From Lachnospiraceae bacterium (GTDB lineage: Bacteria > Bacillota > Clostridia > Lachnospirales > Lachnospiraceae): a DNA stretch of 21,099 nucleotides. The position numbers and the translations under genes were made by a program. Location: positions 1 through 21,099 of the forward strand of contig CAAGKE010000234.1 of assembly GCA_900770325.1 (NCBI GenBank). Direction: 5' to 3'. This document shows positions 1 to 6,855 of this stretch, one piece after another. How positions within the stretch are numbered: position 1 is the first letter of the stretch; every line of letters starts with the position of its first letter. The notes below the pieces were generated by a model, which saw nothing but the letters and a program-made list of their open reading frames with translations, ran no database searches and was not told the DNA's origin.

Positions 1-498
1 CGTTCCTTCATTGTATCTGGTACAGTCAAATCCTGCAATTCCCTCACTTAATGATTTATCCTCCAGCTTAAGCTTCCTTCCGTTTAAGGTACTGCCCTGT
101 CCCAGTATCCCTGTATACATTTCATCCTTAAAAGGATTATATACAAATCCTGCGATTATTTTTCCTTTGAAAGCCAGCCCTACGGATACACAGCTGTGTT
201 TATAGCCAAACATAAAATTCGTGGTTCCGTCAATCGGATCTATGTAAAATATGTAATCCCCTGCCCTTTCGTCCTTTTTATTTCCCTCAGTATCTTCTTC
301 CCCGTAAAAAACTGCTCCCGGAACGACATTCGAAAGATTCCTGATCAAAAACCTCTGTATTTCCACGTCGTAATCGGTACAAAAGTTGGCGTCACCCTGT
401 TTTTCATGCACAATTTCCCCGGAAAAATCTGCCTTCAGCATAATTTTTCCTGCTTCCCGCACCAGTTCCTCTATCCGTTTATAATCGATCTTTTCCAT
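1..498 (-). CDS. Inositol monophosphatase family protein (partial, C-terminus beyond the left edge)
   Basis: Reading the minus strand from the ATG at 498 gives 166 residues with no stop, so the gene leaves the window at base 1. The family hydrolyses phosphate monoesters such as inositol 1-phosphate or 3'-phosphoadenosine 5'-phosphate using Mg2+ or Li+-sensitive metal sites. Seen here: the first metal motif YGEED at about residues 65-69, and the hallmark DPIDGTTNF at about 87-95, followed by the usual GLAFKGKIIAGFVYNP strand. An AGGAGGG-like site (ggaggg, 506-511) lies 7 bases before the ATG, which fixes the start. A TTGACC/TATAAT promoter lies upstream. Complete members are about 260 residues, so about 100 are missing. 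The exact substrate cannot be told; the missing C-terminal part holds the last conserved Asp (WDxAAG). Confidence 0.9.
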   Translation of the reverse strand, partial: MEKIDYKRIEELVREAGKIMLKADFSGEIVHEKQGDANFCTDYDVEIQRFLIRNLSNVVPGAVFYGEEDTEGNKKDERAGDYIFYIDPIDGTTNFMFGYKHSCVSVGLAFKGKIIAGFVYNPFKDEMYTGILGQGSTLNGRKLKLEDKSLSEGIAGFDCTRYNEGT

Positions 499-576
499 AT
501 CCCATCCCTCCGGCATTCTTAAATAATTTCCCATTTTTTTGAAAATTCTATCTGAATTACGTAACTTTATATTCAA

Positions 577-605
577 ATTATAAAGCCGGAGTTTGTTCCG
601 GTCAA
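577..605 (-). promoter_or_regulatory. Sigma-A promoter of the inositol-monophosphatase gene
   Basis: On the minus strand, TTGACC (605-600) and TATAAT (582-577) are separated by exactly 17 bases, giving a start near 570 and a leader of about 70 bases to the ATG at 498. The spacer contains a small dyad, CCGGA-acaaac-TCCGG, which could be an operator. The match to consensus is 11 of 12 bases. The operator role is inferred. Confidence 0.65.
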
Positions 606-638
606 ATACAAAATATAATGTACCAGGATCATATTGTT

Positions 639-740
639 TCATTCATACTTCCGGTACGGTAACCAAGCAAGAACAGCATTCGAATACAAAGCCGCACTTA
701 ACCCGGCCGGGCCGCTTCCAATCACAATTGCCTCATACAT
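639..740 (-). pseudogene. Truncated FAD-binding N-terminus of a thioredoxin-reductase-like flavoprotein
   Basis: A 33-codon minus-strand frame begins with MYEAIVIGSGPAGLSAALYS, the beta-strand and GxGxxG dinucleotide fingerprint that opens TrxB/AhpF-type FAD oxidoreductases. After about residue 20 the similarity stops: the rest (NAVLAWLPYRKYE) does not look like the family, and the frame ends at a TGA at 641-639. The full family has about 300 or more residues, so only the first Rossmann loop is left. AGGGGA lies about 11 bases before the ATG and a possible promoter lies at 775-803, so the remnant may still be transcribed. Nothing resembling the rest of the enzyme was found between here and the neighbouring gene. 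The best reading is a deletion remnant; a functional 33-residue peptide is unlikely but not excluded. Confidence 0.6.
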
Positions 741-774
741 TTCCCTGTTATCCCCTGAATTCAATTCTTTAGAA

Positions 775-803
775 ATTATATCGGTCAATTATTGTTTTGC
801 CCA
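775..803 (-). promoter_or_regulatory. Possible promoter of the flavoprotein remnant
   Basis: Minus-strand TGGGCA (803-798), a 17-base gap and a perfect TATAAT (780-775) lie about 35 bases before the remnant's ATG at 740. The -35 box matches consensus at only 4 of 6 positions and the region is AT-rich, so chance is possible. Confidence 0.35.
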
Positions 804-889
804 TAGGATTTTTGTCTTAATTGTTTGAAAAGTTATGGAATTTTGTTAGAAATTATCCACATATTTTAGCTGTATCTTAAGATTCGTAA

Positions 890-918
890 TGGACATAATC
901 CGGACATTATGATACAAT
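890..918 (+). promoter_or_regulatory. Promoter of the pab operon, with a dyad in the spacer
   Basis: TGGACA (890-895), 17 bases and TACAAT (913-918) make a good sigma-A promoter reading towards pabA, with a start near 925 and a leader of about 230 bases. The spacer carries an inverted repeat CATAAT-ccggac-ATTATG (894-911), which is also a near direct repeat of GGACAT with 11-base spacing. The position between the two boxes is typical of an operator, but the binding protein is unknown. Confidence 0.5.
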
Positions 919-962
919 TACCACCAAACAATACCAGGTGTGTCCGGATATGATCAATCAGG

Positions 963-1017
963 AAGACTGCCACTCAGAATTCTATGAAAATAGGATTTTG
1001 TTCTGGCAGTCTTTTTT
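963..1017 (+). terminator. Two-tier terminator-like hairpin in the pabA leader
   Basis: AAGACTGCCA (963-972) pairs perfectly with TGGCAGTCTT (1004-1013). Inside it, CAGAATTCTA (975-984) pairs with TAGGATTTTG (991-1000) over ten positions counting G-U pairs, around a TGAAAA loop. Six T residues (1012-1017) follow the outer stem, the mark of an intrinsic terminator. No complete + strand gene lies before it, so transcripts from the promoter at 890-918 would be cut to about 90 nucleotides, as an attenuator or a small RNA. The sequence matches no T-box, trp or THF-riboswitch motif that I recognise. Confidence 0.6.
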
Positions 1018-1038
1018 ACTGTCTGACATTCGAAGAAT

Positions 1039-1090
1039 CCGCCGCCGGCTGTTTTCCAATTGTCAGGCATCCTTAGAAGCCGGCGCGCGG
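1039..1090 (+). other. GC-rich leader hairpin upstream of pabA
   Basis: CCGCCGCCGGCT (1039-1050) pairs with AGCCGGCGCGCGG (1078-1090) over 12 base pairs with one bulged base. The loop contains TGTCAG (1061-1066), which can pair either with CTGACA at 1023-1028 or with CTGACA at 1104-1109. The choice of partners could switch the leader fold; this is inference from pairing alone. No T-run follows, so it is not a terminator. Confidence 0.4.
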
Positions 1091-1157
1091 CAGATAAGCT
1101 GTGCTGACAAGTATTGAATCGAATATGCGGACACCGGAAAAGTGAGGAACTTAAATA

Positions 1158-1787
1158 ATGTATTTAATGATCGATAATTATGATTCTTTCGTATATAACC
1201 TGGAAAGATATCTGGAGGAACTGGGAGAAAAGGTAAAACTGGTACGGAACGACCAGATTACCATGGAACAGATTAATACGCTGCTGACATCAGGCAGGCT
1301 GTCCGGTATTATTCTGTCCCCCGGTCCCAAAAGTCCTGCAGACTGCGGCAGATGTAAGGAAATCCTGGCAGAGACAGCAGGAAAGGTTCCTGTGCTGGGT
1401 GTATGTCTGGGACATCAGATCATCGGACATGTCTTTGGAGCAAAGGTGAAAAAAGGAATACGTCCCATGCATGGAAAGGTAACTTCCGTTTCTACGGACG
1501 GTACCGGACTATTTCAGAATCTGCCTCAAACATACCATGTCACCCGGTATCATTCACTGGTGGTCAGTGACGAGAATTTTCCCAGGCAGCTTCAGATCAA
1601 TGCGCGGGCCGAGGATGGCGCGATCATGGCCATCAGCCACAGAGATATGCCCATATATGGAGTCCAGTTTCACCCGGAAGCAGTACTGACAGAATATGGA
1701 CACGAGCTTTTGAAAAATTTCACAAAAATATGCAATGAATGGTGGAGAACATATGAAAACAATGATTCGCAGGCTGTCTGTGTATAA
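1158..1787 (+). CDS. pabA: Aminodeoxychorismate synthase, glutamine amidotransferase subunit
   Basis: This 209-residue class I glutamine amidotransferase releases ammonia from glutamine and passes it to PabB for making 4-amino-4-deoxychorismate. The N-terminus MYLMIDNYDSFVYNL is typical of the PabA/TrpG family. The nucleophile is Cys83 in GVCLGHQ, and the other triad members are His172 and Glu174 in FHPEA. The oxyanion region LSPGP is at 53-57. GAGG (1144-1147) sits 10 bases before the ATG. The end overlaps pabB by 35 bases, so the two are translationally coupled. PabA and TrpG are not separable by sequence; the call rests on the PabB and PabC neighbours and on the lack of other trp genes, although it could also serve anthranilate synthase. 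Confidence 0.93.
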   Translation: MYLMIDNYDSFVYNLERYLEELGEKVKLVRNDQITMEQINTLLTSGRLSGIILSPGPKSPADCGRCKEILAETAGKVPVLGVCLGHQIIGHVFGAKVKKGIRPMHGKVTSVSTDGTGLFQNLPQTYHVTRYHSLVVSDENFPRQLQINARAEDGAIMAISHRDMPIYGVQFHPEAVLTEYGHELLKNFTKICNEWWRTYENNDSQAVCV

Positions 1788-3117
1788 AGAAGCCGCAGAT
1801 ATTTTTGAAAAATACCGGGATCAGGAAATGGCAGTTTTTCTTGATTCCGCACTGGAAAACAACCTGGGACAGTTTTCTGTTATCGGACTGTTTCCCTACC
1901 TGATCTTAAAAGAAGAAAACGGAATCTGTTACAAAAACGGAATTCCTCTGAAACTATCCTTTGAAGATGAAATGAACCGTCAGTTAAAAGAACAATACGA
2001 AAAAAATACTTCCAGGCTGCCCCTGATTGCAGGAGCCATCGGTTATTTTACCTATGACTATGGAAGAAAGTTTGAAAGCATCAAAACCCGTCATCCAAAG
2101 AAAATATCTATGCCGGAAGCACTCTTTGCATTTTACGATGTACTTATTATAGAAGATAAAAGAGAAAAAACCTTATACCTTACCGCAAAAGGGAAAACCG
2201 GGAAACAGGAAGCGCTCCTGGATCGTGTGGAAGAAGAAATTCTCGGGTGCGAATCTGCGCCAAAGCCCAAAAAGCAGGAACATCTGGCAAAATTCTGCCC
2301 GAACTTTGAAAAGGAAGTATATAAACAAACCATTGACCGGATGATCTCCTATATAATTGAAGGCGATATTTACATTGCAAATATGACGCAGCAGCTGGAG
2401 GTAAAAAGTCATAAGGATCCCTATGAAGTATACCGTTATCTCAGAACCCATAATCCGGCGCCCTTTGCAGGATATTTCAATTATGGAAACTTTCAGATAG
2501 CAAGCGCCTCTCCGGAACGTTTTCTTCAGGTGAAGGATGGAATGGTTGAGACAAGACCCATTAAGGGTACCAGAAAAAGAGGCCGCACACCGGAAGAAGA
2601 CGCAGCACTGAAACAGGAACTGAAAAATTCTTCCAAAGATAAAAGCGAGCTGCTTATGATCGTGGATCTGGAACGCAATGATCTGAATCACGTCTGTGAA
2701 CCGGGATCTGTAAAAGTAACAGAGCATTTTGCAGTGGAAACGTACGCAACCGTTTTTCATCTGGTAACCACCATCGTGGGAAAGCTGAAAAAAGACCTGC
2801 CCATTATGGATCTGATACAGGCGGCCTTCCCCGGAGGCTCCATCACCGGTGCCCCGAAAATCCGGGCAATGGAAATTATCGATGAGCTGGAGCATGACCG
2901 GAGAGGCTTGTATACCGGCTCTATGGGTTATTTGTCACTGGACGGAAGCTGTGATCTGAATATTGTGATTCGAACAGCAGTGTACCAGAATGGTGTGTAC
3001 CACCTGGGCGCAGGCGGAGGAATCACCTGTGAGTCCGAGCTGGAATTTGAATACGAAGAAACACTGCAAAAAGCAAAGGCTGTGCTGGAGGCCATCTGGC
3101 AAAAGGAGGACAACTAA
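1753..3117 (+). CDS. pabB: Aminodeoxychorismate synthase component I
   Basis: This 454-residue chorismate-binding enzyme aminates chorismate with PabA-derived ammonia to give 4-amino-4-deoxychorismate for folate synthesis. The start at 1753 is chosen over an upstream in-frame ATG at 1735 because GGTGGAG (1741-1747) lies 5 bases before it; the frame overlaps the end of pabA. The N-terminal Anth_synt_I domain is followed by the chorismate-binding domain. The diagnostic motif is RPIKGT, with Lys271: aminodeoxychorismate synthases carry PIKGT where anthranilate synthases carry PIAGT. Also seen are SASPERFL, DLERNDL, the GSITGAPKIRAMEII block and GAGGGITCESE near the C-terminus. Length is normal. 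Lys271 separates it clearly from TrpE. Confidence 0.95.
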   Translation: MKTMIRRLSVYKEAADIFEKYRDQEMAVFLDSALENNLGQFSVIGLFPYLILKEENGICYKNGIPLKLSFEDEMNRQLKEQYEKNTSRLPLIAGAIGYFTYDYGRKFESIKTRHPKKISMPEALFAFYDVLIIEDKREKTLYLTAKGKTGKQEALLDRVEEEILGCESAPKPKKQEHLAKFCPNFEKEVYKQTIDRMISYIIEGDIYIANMTQQLEVKSHKDPYEVYRYLRTHNPAPFAGYFNYGNFQIASASPERFLQVKDGMVETRPIKGTRKRGRTPEEDAALKQELKNSSKDKSELLMIVDLERNDLNHVCEPGSVKVTEHFAVETYATVFHLVTTIVGKLKKDLPIMDLIQAAFPGGSITGAPKIRAMEIIDELEHDRRGLYTGSMGYLSLDGSCDLNIVIRTAVYQNGVYHLGAGGGITCESELEFEYEETLQKAKAVLEAIWQKEDN

Positions 3118-3936
3118 ATGATGACACCCGATGAAGGATATTTTTTTGGAATAGGAGCCTTTGAAACTGTGGCAGTGGAAGAAGGAAAGCCGGTGCTTCT
3201 GACGGAGCATTACGCACGCCTTTTTCGTGCCATGGATTTTTTCCACATCAGAATTTCAGCAGATGAACTGAAAGAAAAGGTTGCAGATGCTTTGGCAGAA
3301 CCAGACATGAAAACAGGACGCCGTGTGCTCAAAATTACTGTGTCTCAAAAGAATCTTCTCGTAACGACCAGAAAAAACACCTATTGCGAACAGGATTATC
3401 AAAGAGGATTTATCACTGATTTTTCCACGGTAAGAAGAAATGAAACTTCTCCCTTCACTTATCACAAAACGCTGAATTACGGAGACTGTCTGATGGAAAA
3501 ACGTCTTGCCCGCAGCCGGAATATTGATGAGCCTGTTTTCCTGAACACAAAAGGCACCATTGCCGAAGGTGCCTCCACGAATGTATTTTTTGTAAAAAAC
3601 AGCCGGCTCTTCACCCCGCCGGTCTCCTGCGGGCTTCTTCCCGGAATCATGCGGTCATATATCTGCGAAAACAACGATGTACAGGAAACGGAGTTATATC
3701 CTGAAGACATTGCACAATTTGAAGAAATGTTCCTGACAAATTCTCTTTTGGGCGTTATGCCTGTCGTATCTCTGGGGGAACACCGGTTTTTGTCTCACAA
3801 TACAGGACACAGGCTTCTGACGAAATACAGAGAATTCATCTTGAAAGAAGATGAACTAACCGCCAACTTCAGCCAGCGACGCTCAGGAGAGCCTTCGCGC
3901 CGGGTTTCCGTAGGCGATGGATTTCATCTCAGCTAA
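3118..3936 (+). CDS. pabC: 4-amino-4-deoxychorismate lyase (class IV PLP enzyme)
   Basis: The enzyme removes pyruvate from aminodeoxychorismate to yield 4-aminobenzoate. It is 272 residues of the branched-chain-aminotransferase fold. The PLP-binding lysine is probably Lys117 in YHKTLNY. Glu150 starts the EGASTNVFF motif, and LLPGIMR follows at 173-179. The ATG directly follows the pabB TAA, with AAAGGAGG ending 8 bases before it; a second ATG comes right after and is also possible. The last ~23 residues (from about 250) are Arg/Ser/Gly-rich, do not look like the family and are encoded by GC-richer DNA, suggesting the frame has run into intergenic sequence. A D-amino acid aminotransferase is the main alternative, but operon position makes PabC much more likely. 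Confidence 0.88.
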   Translation: MMTPDEGYFFGIGAFETVAVEEGKPVLLTEHYARLFRAMDFFHIRISADELKEKVADALAEPDMKTGRRVLKITVSQKNLLVTTRKNTYCEQDYQRGFITDFSTVRRNETSPFTYHKTLNYGDCLMEKRLARSRNIDEPVFLNTKGTIAEGASTNVFFVKNSRLFTPPVSCGLLPGIMRSYICENNDVQETELYPEDIAQFEEMFLTNSLLGVMPVVSLGEHRFLSHNTGHRLLTKYREFILKEDELTANFSQRRSGEPSRRVSVGDGFHLS

Positions 3937-3970
3937 GGATATCCCTGAAATGTTTCCTTAGAGATCTGCA

Positions 3971-3986
3971 CCTGTTTCGAAACGTC
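3971..3986 (+). repeat. 16-base repeat with palindromic core, copy 1
   Basis: CCTGTTTCGAAACGTC here is the exact reverse complement of 6946-6961. The core GTTTCGAAAC is a perfect 10-base palindrome. Each copy lies about 110 to 115 bases before a plus-strand start codon (guaD and the GNAT gene), outside the promoter boxes. It could be an operator or the ends of an old insertion; neither is proven. Confidence 0.4.
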
Positions 3987-4005
3987 TGTTTTAATAATGC
4001 CAAGT

Positions 4006-4023
4006 GAACAGTAACGAACAGTA
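4006..4023 (+). promoter_or_regulatory. Tandem GAACAGTA boxes before the guaD promoter
   Basis: GAACAGTA occurs at 4006-4013 and again at 4016-4023, exactly one helical turn apart and 6 bases before the -35 box. The second copy reads ACGAACAGT, which resembles the CGAAC core of the Bacillus PurR box. Purine-linked control would fit a guanine deaminase, but the match is short and the role is inferred. Confidence 0.35.
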
Positions 4024-4029
4024 TTAGAA

Positions 4030-4059
4030 TTGCCTCCTGCGGCAGAAATATGTTACAAT
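4030..4059 (+). promoter_or_regulatory. Promoter of guaD (extended -10)
   Basis: TTGCCT (4030-4035) and TACAAT (4054-4059) are 18 bases apart, with a TG one base before the -10 box that makes an extended -10 element. Transcription would start near 4066, about 32 bases before the ATG. The spacer holds a short CTGC-G-GCAG dyad. Confidence 0.55.
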
Positions 4060-4097
4060 ATTGCCAGATCCGAATATACATTCAAAGGAGGACATTT

Positions 4098-5360
4098 ATG
4101 AGTACTATTATCTTAAAAGGAAACATTATTCACACTCCCACCAAAGATAAATTTGATTGTATCCCTCACGGATACCTGGTGGCAGTAAATAATGAAATAA
4201 AAGGAATTTATACGGAGCTCCCGGAAGAATACAGACATTTTCCAGTTATGGATTACCAGGATCAGCTCATCATACCGGGACTTTGCGATATGCACGTCCA
4301 TGCCCCCCAGTTTGTCTACCGGGGACTTGGTCTGGATCTTCAGCTTATGGACTGGCTGAACAATTATGCCTTTCCAACGGAAGCCCGGTTTGCTGATCTG
4401 TCCTACGCAAAAGTGTATTATGAAGCCTTCGCAGATGCCATGGCCAAAAACGGCACCACAAGAGCAGTGATCTTCGGTACCCTGCATGTGCCTGCCACCA
4501 GGCTGCTGATGGAAATTCTGGAAAAGAAGCACATTGCCGCCTATGTGGGCAAGATCAACATGGACACCATGTCTCCGGAATACCTTTGTGAAACACCCGC
4601 GCAGTCCATAGCCGATACCGAACGTTGGATCCTGGATACAAAAGACCGGTTCCATTATGTGAAACCAGCCATCACCCCCCGCTTTATTCCCACCTGCTCC
4701 GGCGAAGTTCTGGAAGGCCTGGGAGATCTGGCAATGAAATATAATCTTCCAATCCATTCCCATTTATCAGAAGATATTGGAGAAATGCAGATCGTGCGGG
4801 AACGGTATCCGGAATATGACAATGACGGAGATGTTTATGATCATTTCCATCTGTTTGACAATAAAACAGTTATGGCTCATTTTATATATCCCACGGAACA
4901 TGAACTGGAGCTTGTCCGGGACCGTGGCGTTACCATTGCCCACTGCCCCCAGTCCAACGGTAATGTATCCGCCGGTATCCCGCCCATCCGCCGGATGCTG
5001 GATATGGGAATCAAAGTAGGCCTGGGATCCGACATCGCAGGCGGATACAGTATCTGCATTTTCAGAGCCATGGCAGATGCAGTCTACCTCTCCAAGTTAA
5101 AATGGCTGGAAAGCAAAAAGCAGGATAATTTTCTCACCATTCCGGAGGCCTTTTATCTTGGCACCAAGGGCGGCGGCCAGTTTTTTGGCAGGGTGGGAAG
5201 CTTTGAACCCGGATATGAACTGGACGCACTTGTTATCGATGACCGGAATCTGGGTACGCCTGCCGATCATCTTACTCTGGAAGAACGGCTGGAACGTGTT
5301 ATCCATCTGGCAGATGACCGGAATTTCACTGCCCGGTATGTGGCCGGGGAACTGAGCTGA
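4098..5360 (+). CDS. guaD: Guanine deaminase
   Basis: This cytosolic amidohydrolase converts guanine to xanthine and ammonia for purine salvage or breakdown. The 420-residue protein starts at the ATG at 4098, placed 6 bases after AAAGGAGG (4084-4091); a longer in-frame start at 4050 would lie before the promoter and is rejected. Metal and catalytic residues are visible: HVH (His66, His68) in PGLCDMHVHAPQ, His222 and Glu225 in IHSHLSE, His261 in MAHF, and Asp312 in GLGSDIAGG. AHCPQSN (281-287) is also characteristic. Length is close to bacterial GuaD. It stands alone in its transcription unit and is followed by a strong hairpin. Other S-adenosylhomocysteine/chlorohydrolase-type deaminases are related, but the PQ after HVH and the GSDIAGG motif favour guanine deaminase. 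Confidence 0.92.
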   Translation: MSTIILKGNIIHTPTKDKFDCIPHGYLVAVNNEIKGIYTELPEEYRHFPVMDYQDQLIIPGLCDMHVHAPQFVYRGLGLDLQLMDWLNNYAFPTEARFADLSYAKVYYEAFADAMAKNGTTRAVIFGTLHVPATRLLMEILEKKHIAAYVGKINMDTMSPEYLCETPAQSIADTERWILDTKDRFHYVKPAITPRFIPTCSGEVLEGLGDLAMKYNLPIHSHLSEDIGEMQIVRERYPEYDNDGDVYDHFHLFDNKTVMAHFIYPTEHELELVRDRGVTIAHCPQSNGNVSAGIPPIRRMLDMGIKVGLGSDIAGGYSICIFRAMADAVYLSKLKWLESKKQDNFLTIPEAFYLGTKGGGQFFGRVGSFEPGYELDALVIDDRNLGTPADHLTLEERLERVIHLADDRNFTARYVAGELS

Positions 5361-5377
5361 CAGACAGAATACAGAAT

Positions 5378-5429
5378 CAGGGGCTGCTGCAAAATTAATA
5401 ATTTACATATTATTTTGCAGCAGCCCCTG
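5378..5429. terminator. Long hairpin between convergent guaD and MerR genes
   Basis: CAGGGGCTGCTGCAAAAT (5378-5395) pairs perfectly over 18 bases with ATTTTGCAGCAGCCCCTG (5412-5429) around a 16-base AT-rich loop. It sits 17 bases after the guaD stop and 3 bases after the end of the facing MerR gene. The T-run is weak on both sides, but position and stability suggest a shared bidirectional terminator. Confidence 0.8.
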
Positions 5430-5432
5430 TCT

Positions 5433-6278
5433 TTATTGCCGGGAGACCGGAATCTGAATCTCGGAAAGCCAGTCCTCTTCCCTGTCCCGATTCCAGACGC
5501 CATCAATATAGTTCTCCCGGATATTTCCGCATATTTCATAGCCATTCTCTTCAATATATTTCAAAAGTGCCGCATAGGTCTTTGGAAAATCTCTATAGGA
5601 TCCCTTATGAAAAATACAGGCCGCCTGAACCTCGGGAATTTCTTTGAAACGGATAAGCTCACTGTCCTGCTTTTTCTCTGTCACTGCCTCACATGTTTCT
5701 ATCAGAATCTTTTCATCCCTGTATCCCGGCTCCAGATAATGGGTAAAGCAATACTCCGGAAGCGCACACTTGCAGCCCAGCCGCTCCATCTCTGCCCCCA
5801 TCTGCGGCATCAGTTCAAAAAGCTCATCATAAGATTCAATCCGTTTCTGCATCGATGCCACAATCGTTTTCGGGATCTTTTTTATCAGGACAGGAGTATC
5901 TAAAAATACCCCCAGATCCGTCATATATCCGTCTATCAGTGCCAGACGTTTTGTAAGATCTGCAATCTTTGCCATGATCTCTGCTTTCTTTTTCATCAGA
6001 AAATCTGTGGGATCGGACGCTTGATCCAGTTTCCGGATATCATCCAGCGTCAATCCTGCATTTTTCAGGGCTGTGATCCGATGCAGCGTCTCCATCTGAT
6101 CCATCGTATAATAACGGTATCCGTTTTCTCCATCCACAAAAGCCGGATGGAGAAGTCCCTGTTCCTCATAAAAATGCAGTGTTTTTATCGTAATATGATT
6201 CATCGAGGCAAACATTCCGATCCGGTACAAATGACTTTCCGTTTTTTCCCTGCAAAAATGCTCTTCGTTCATTTGCAT
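5433..6278 (-). CDS. MerR-family regulator with GyrI-like effector-binding domain
   Basis: The 281-residue protein has an N-terminal winged helix-turn-helix (about 18-85; LYRIGMFASM, the TLHFYEEQGLLHP recognition segment, NGYRYYT), a linking coiled coil (about 88-122) and a GyrI-like domain (about 128-278) that in BmrR-type proteins binds bulky hydrophobic drugs or cations. AAGGAGG (6287-6293) is 8 bases before the ATG at 6278 and 14 before a second ATG, so the first is chosen. The gene begins 14 bases after the ABC-transporter remnant and its ribosome site touches that gene's stop, so they are co-transcribed from a MerR-type promoter at 6856-6887. Members usually bend such promoters to activate them, so autoregulation is likely. 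The inducer is unknown, and the transporter it would control is broken. Confidence 0.9.
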   Translation of the reverse strand: MQMNEEHFCREKTESHLYRIGMFASMNHITIKTLHFYEEQGLLHPAFVDGENGYRYYTMDQMETLHRITALKNAGLTLDDIRKLDQASDPTDFLMKKKAEIMAKIADLTKRLALIDGYMTDLGVFLDTPVLIKKIPKTIVASMQKRIESYDELFELMPQMGAEMERLGCKCALPEYCFTHYLEPGYRDEKILIETCEAVTEKKQDSELIRFKEIPEVQAACIFHKGSYRDFPKTYAALLKYIEENGYEICGNIRENYIDGVWNRDREEDWLSEIQIPVSRQ

Positions 6279-6292
6279 AACTCGCCCCTCCT

Positions 6293-6826
6293 TTATTCCC
6301 AGCGAAATGTCTTCACTGATATGATACTACAGATCACGGTAATTGACATAAGCAAAATCAGGATATATCCGAAATGATCCGGATTTTTTCCCATGGACAC
6401 CGCTTTCATCAGCTTAATTCCCTGGGTAAGAGGCATCAGGTCTGCCACACGCTGAAGTCCTCCAGGAAAAAGCTCATAAGGGATCGTTGCTCCGGAAAGA
6501 AACAGCATGGGAAAATATACGATACTTGTAACTGCATTCATAATCTTTACCGTTCTGCAAAGACTTGCAATCATTAATCCGATGGAAAACATGGAAGCCA
6601 GCGTAAGCAGCCAGGCTCCGAAAAATACCGCGATATTCCCTTCCATGCGGTATCCAAATCCGAATACAGCCGCTGCCGCCACCAGAAGAGCGGAAATGCC
6701 CGCCATTACACCGCTGCATACCGTATCAGCCCCCAGCAGCCACACGGGGCTGCACGGGCTGCAGTAAAAATTCCGTCCATGGTAGGCCTTTGTCAGTTCC
6801 CGGGCTTTGACACATTCTGTACTCAT
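6293..6826 (-). pseudogene. Deletion-fused ABC-2 transporter remnant (ATPase start joined to permease end)
   Basis: This 177-codon frame starts like an ABC ATP-binding subunit (VKARELTKAYHGR, residues 6-18) but has no Walker A, signature or Walker B motif. From about residue 28 it reads as the C-terminal half of an ABC-2 permease: hydrophobic segments at about 31-57, 66-89, 98-116 and 152-172, and the family phrase FLSGATIPYELFP followed by LMPLTQGIKLMKA. The simplest explanation is an internal in-frame deletion of an ATPase-permease pair, removing the rest of the ATPase and the front of the permease. The joint near 6745-6775 contains a short repeat coding CSPCSP. The original ribosome site (AAGGGAGG, 6 bases before the ATG) and promoter remain. 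It cannot act as a transporter alone; a stable four-helix membrane fragment is possible. Confidence 0.75.
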
Positions 6827-6855
6827 AAAATTCCTCCCTTCGTTTTTCTGATGTT

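Larger units (their letters stand above)
3937..4097 (+). other. Intergenic region between pabC and guaD (no gene seen)
   Basis: This 161-base gap has no convincing frame and no clear T-run terminator for pabC. A weak hairpin (3926-3965, ten base pairs with a 3-base bulge) spans the pabC stop codon. Further on are a GTTTCGAAAC palindrome (3974-3983), a tandem GAACAGTA pair and the guaD promoter, listed separately. Confidence 0.5.

Noticed and set aside
2173..2895. 240-codon minus-strand frame opposite pabB
   Set aside because: It lies wholly inside pabB, whose motifs are clear, and its translation is Cys/Phe/His-rich with no family features.
1158..3117. Anthranilate synthase (trpG-trpE) instead of pabA-pabB
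   Set aside because: The chorismate enzyme has PIKGT with the Lys typical of aminodeoxychorismate synthase, and a pabC-like gene follows directly.
4113..4763. 216-codon minus-strand frame opposite guaD
   Set aside because: Antisense shadow of a well-conserved guanine deaminase, without a ribosome site.
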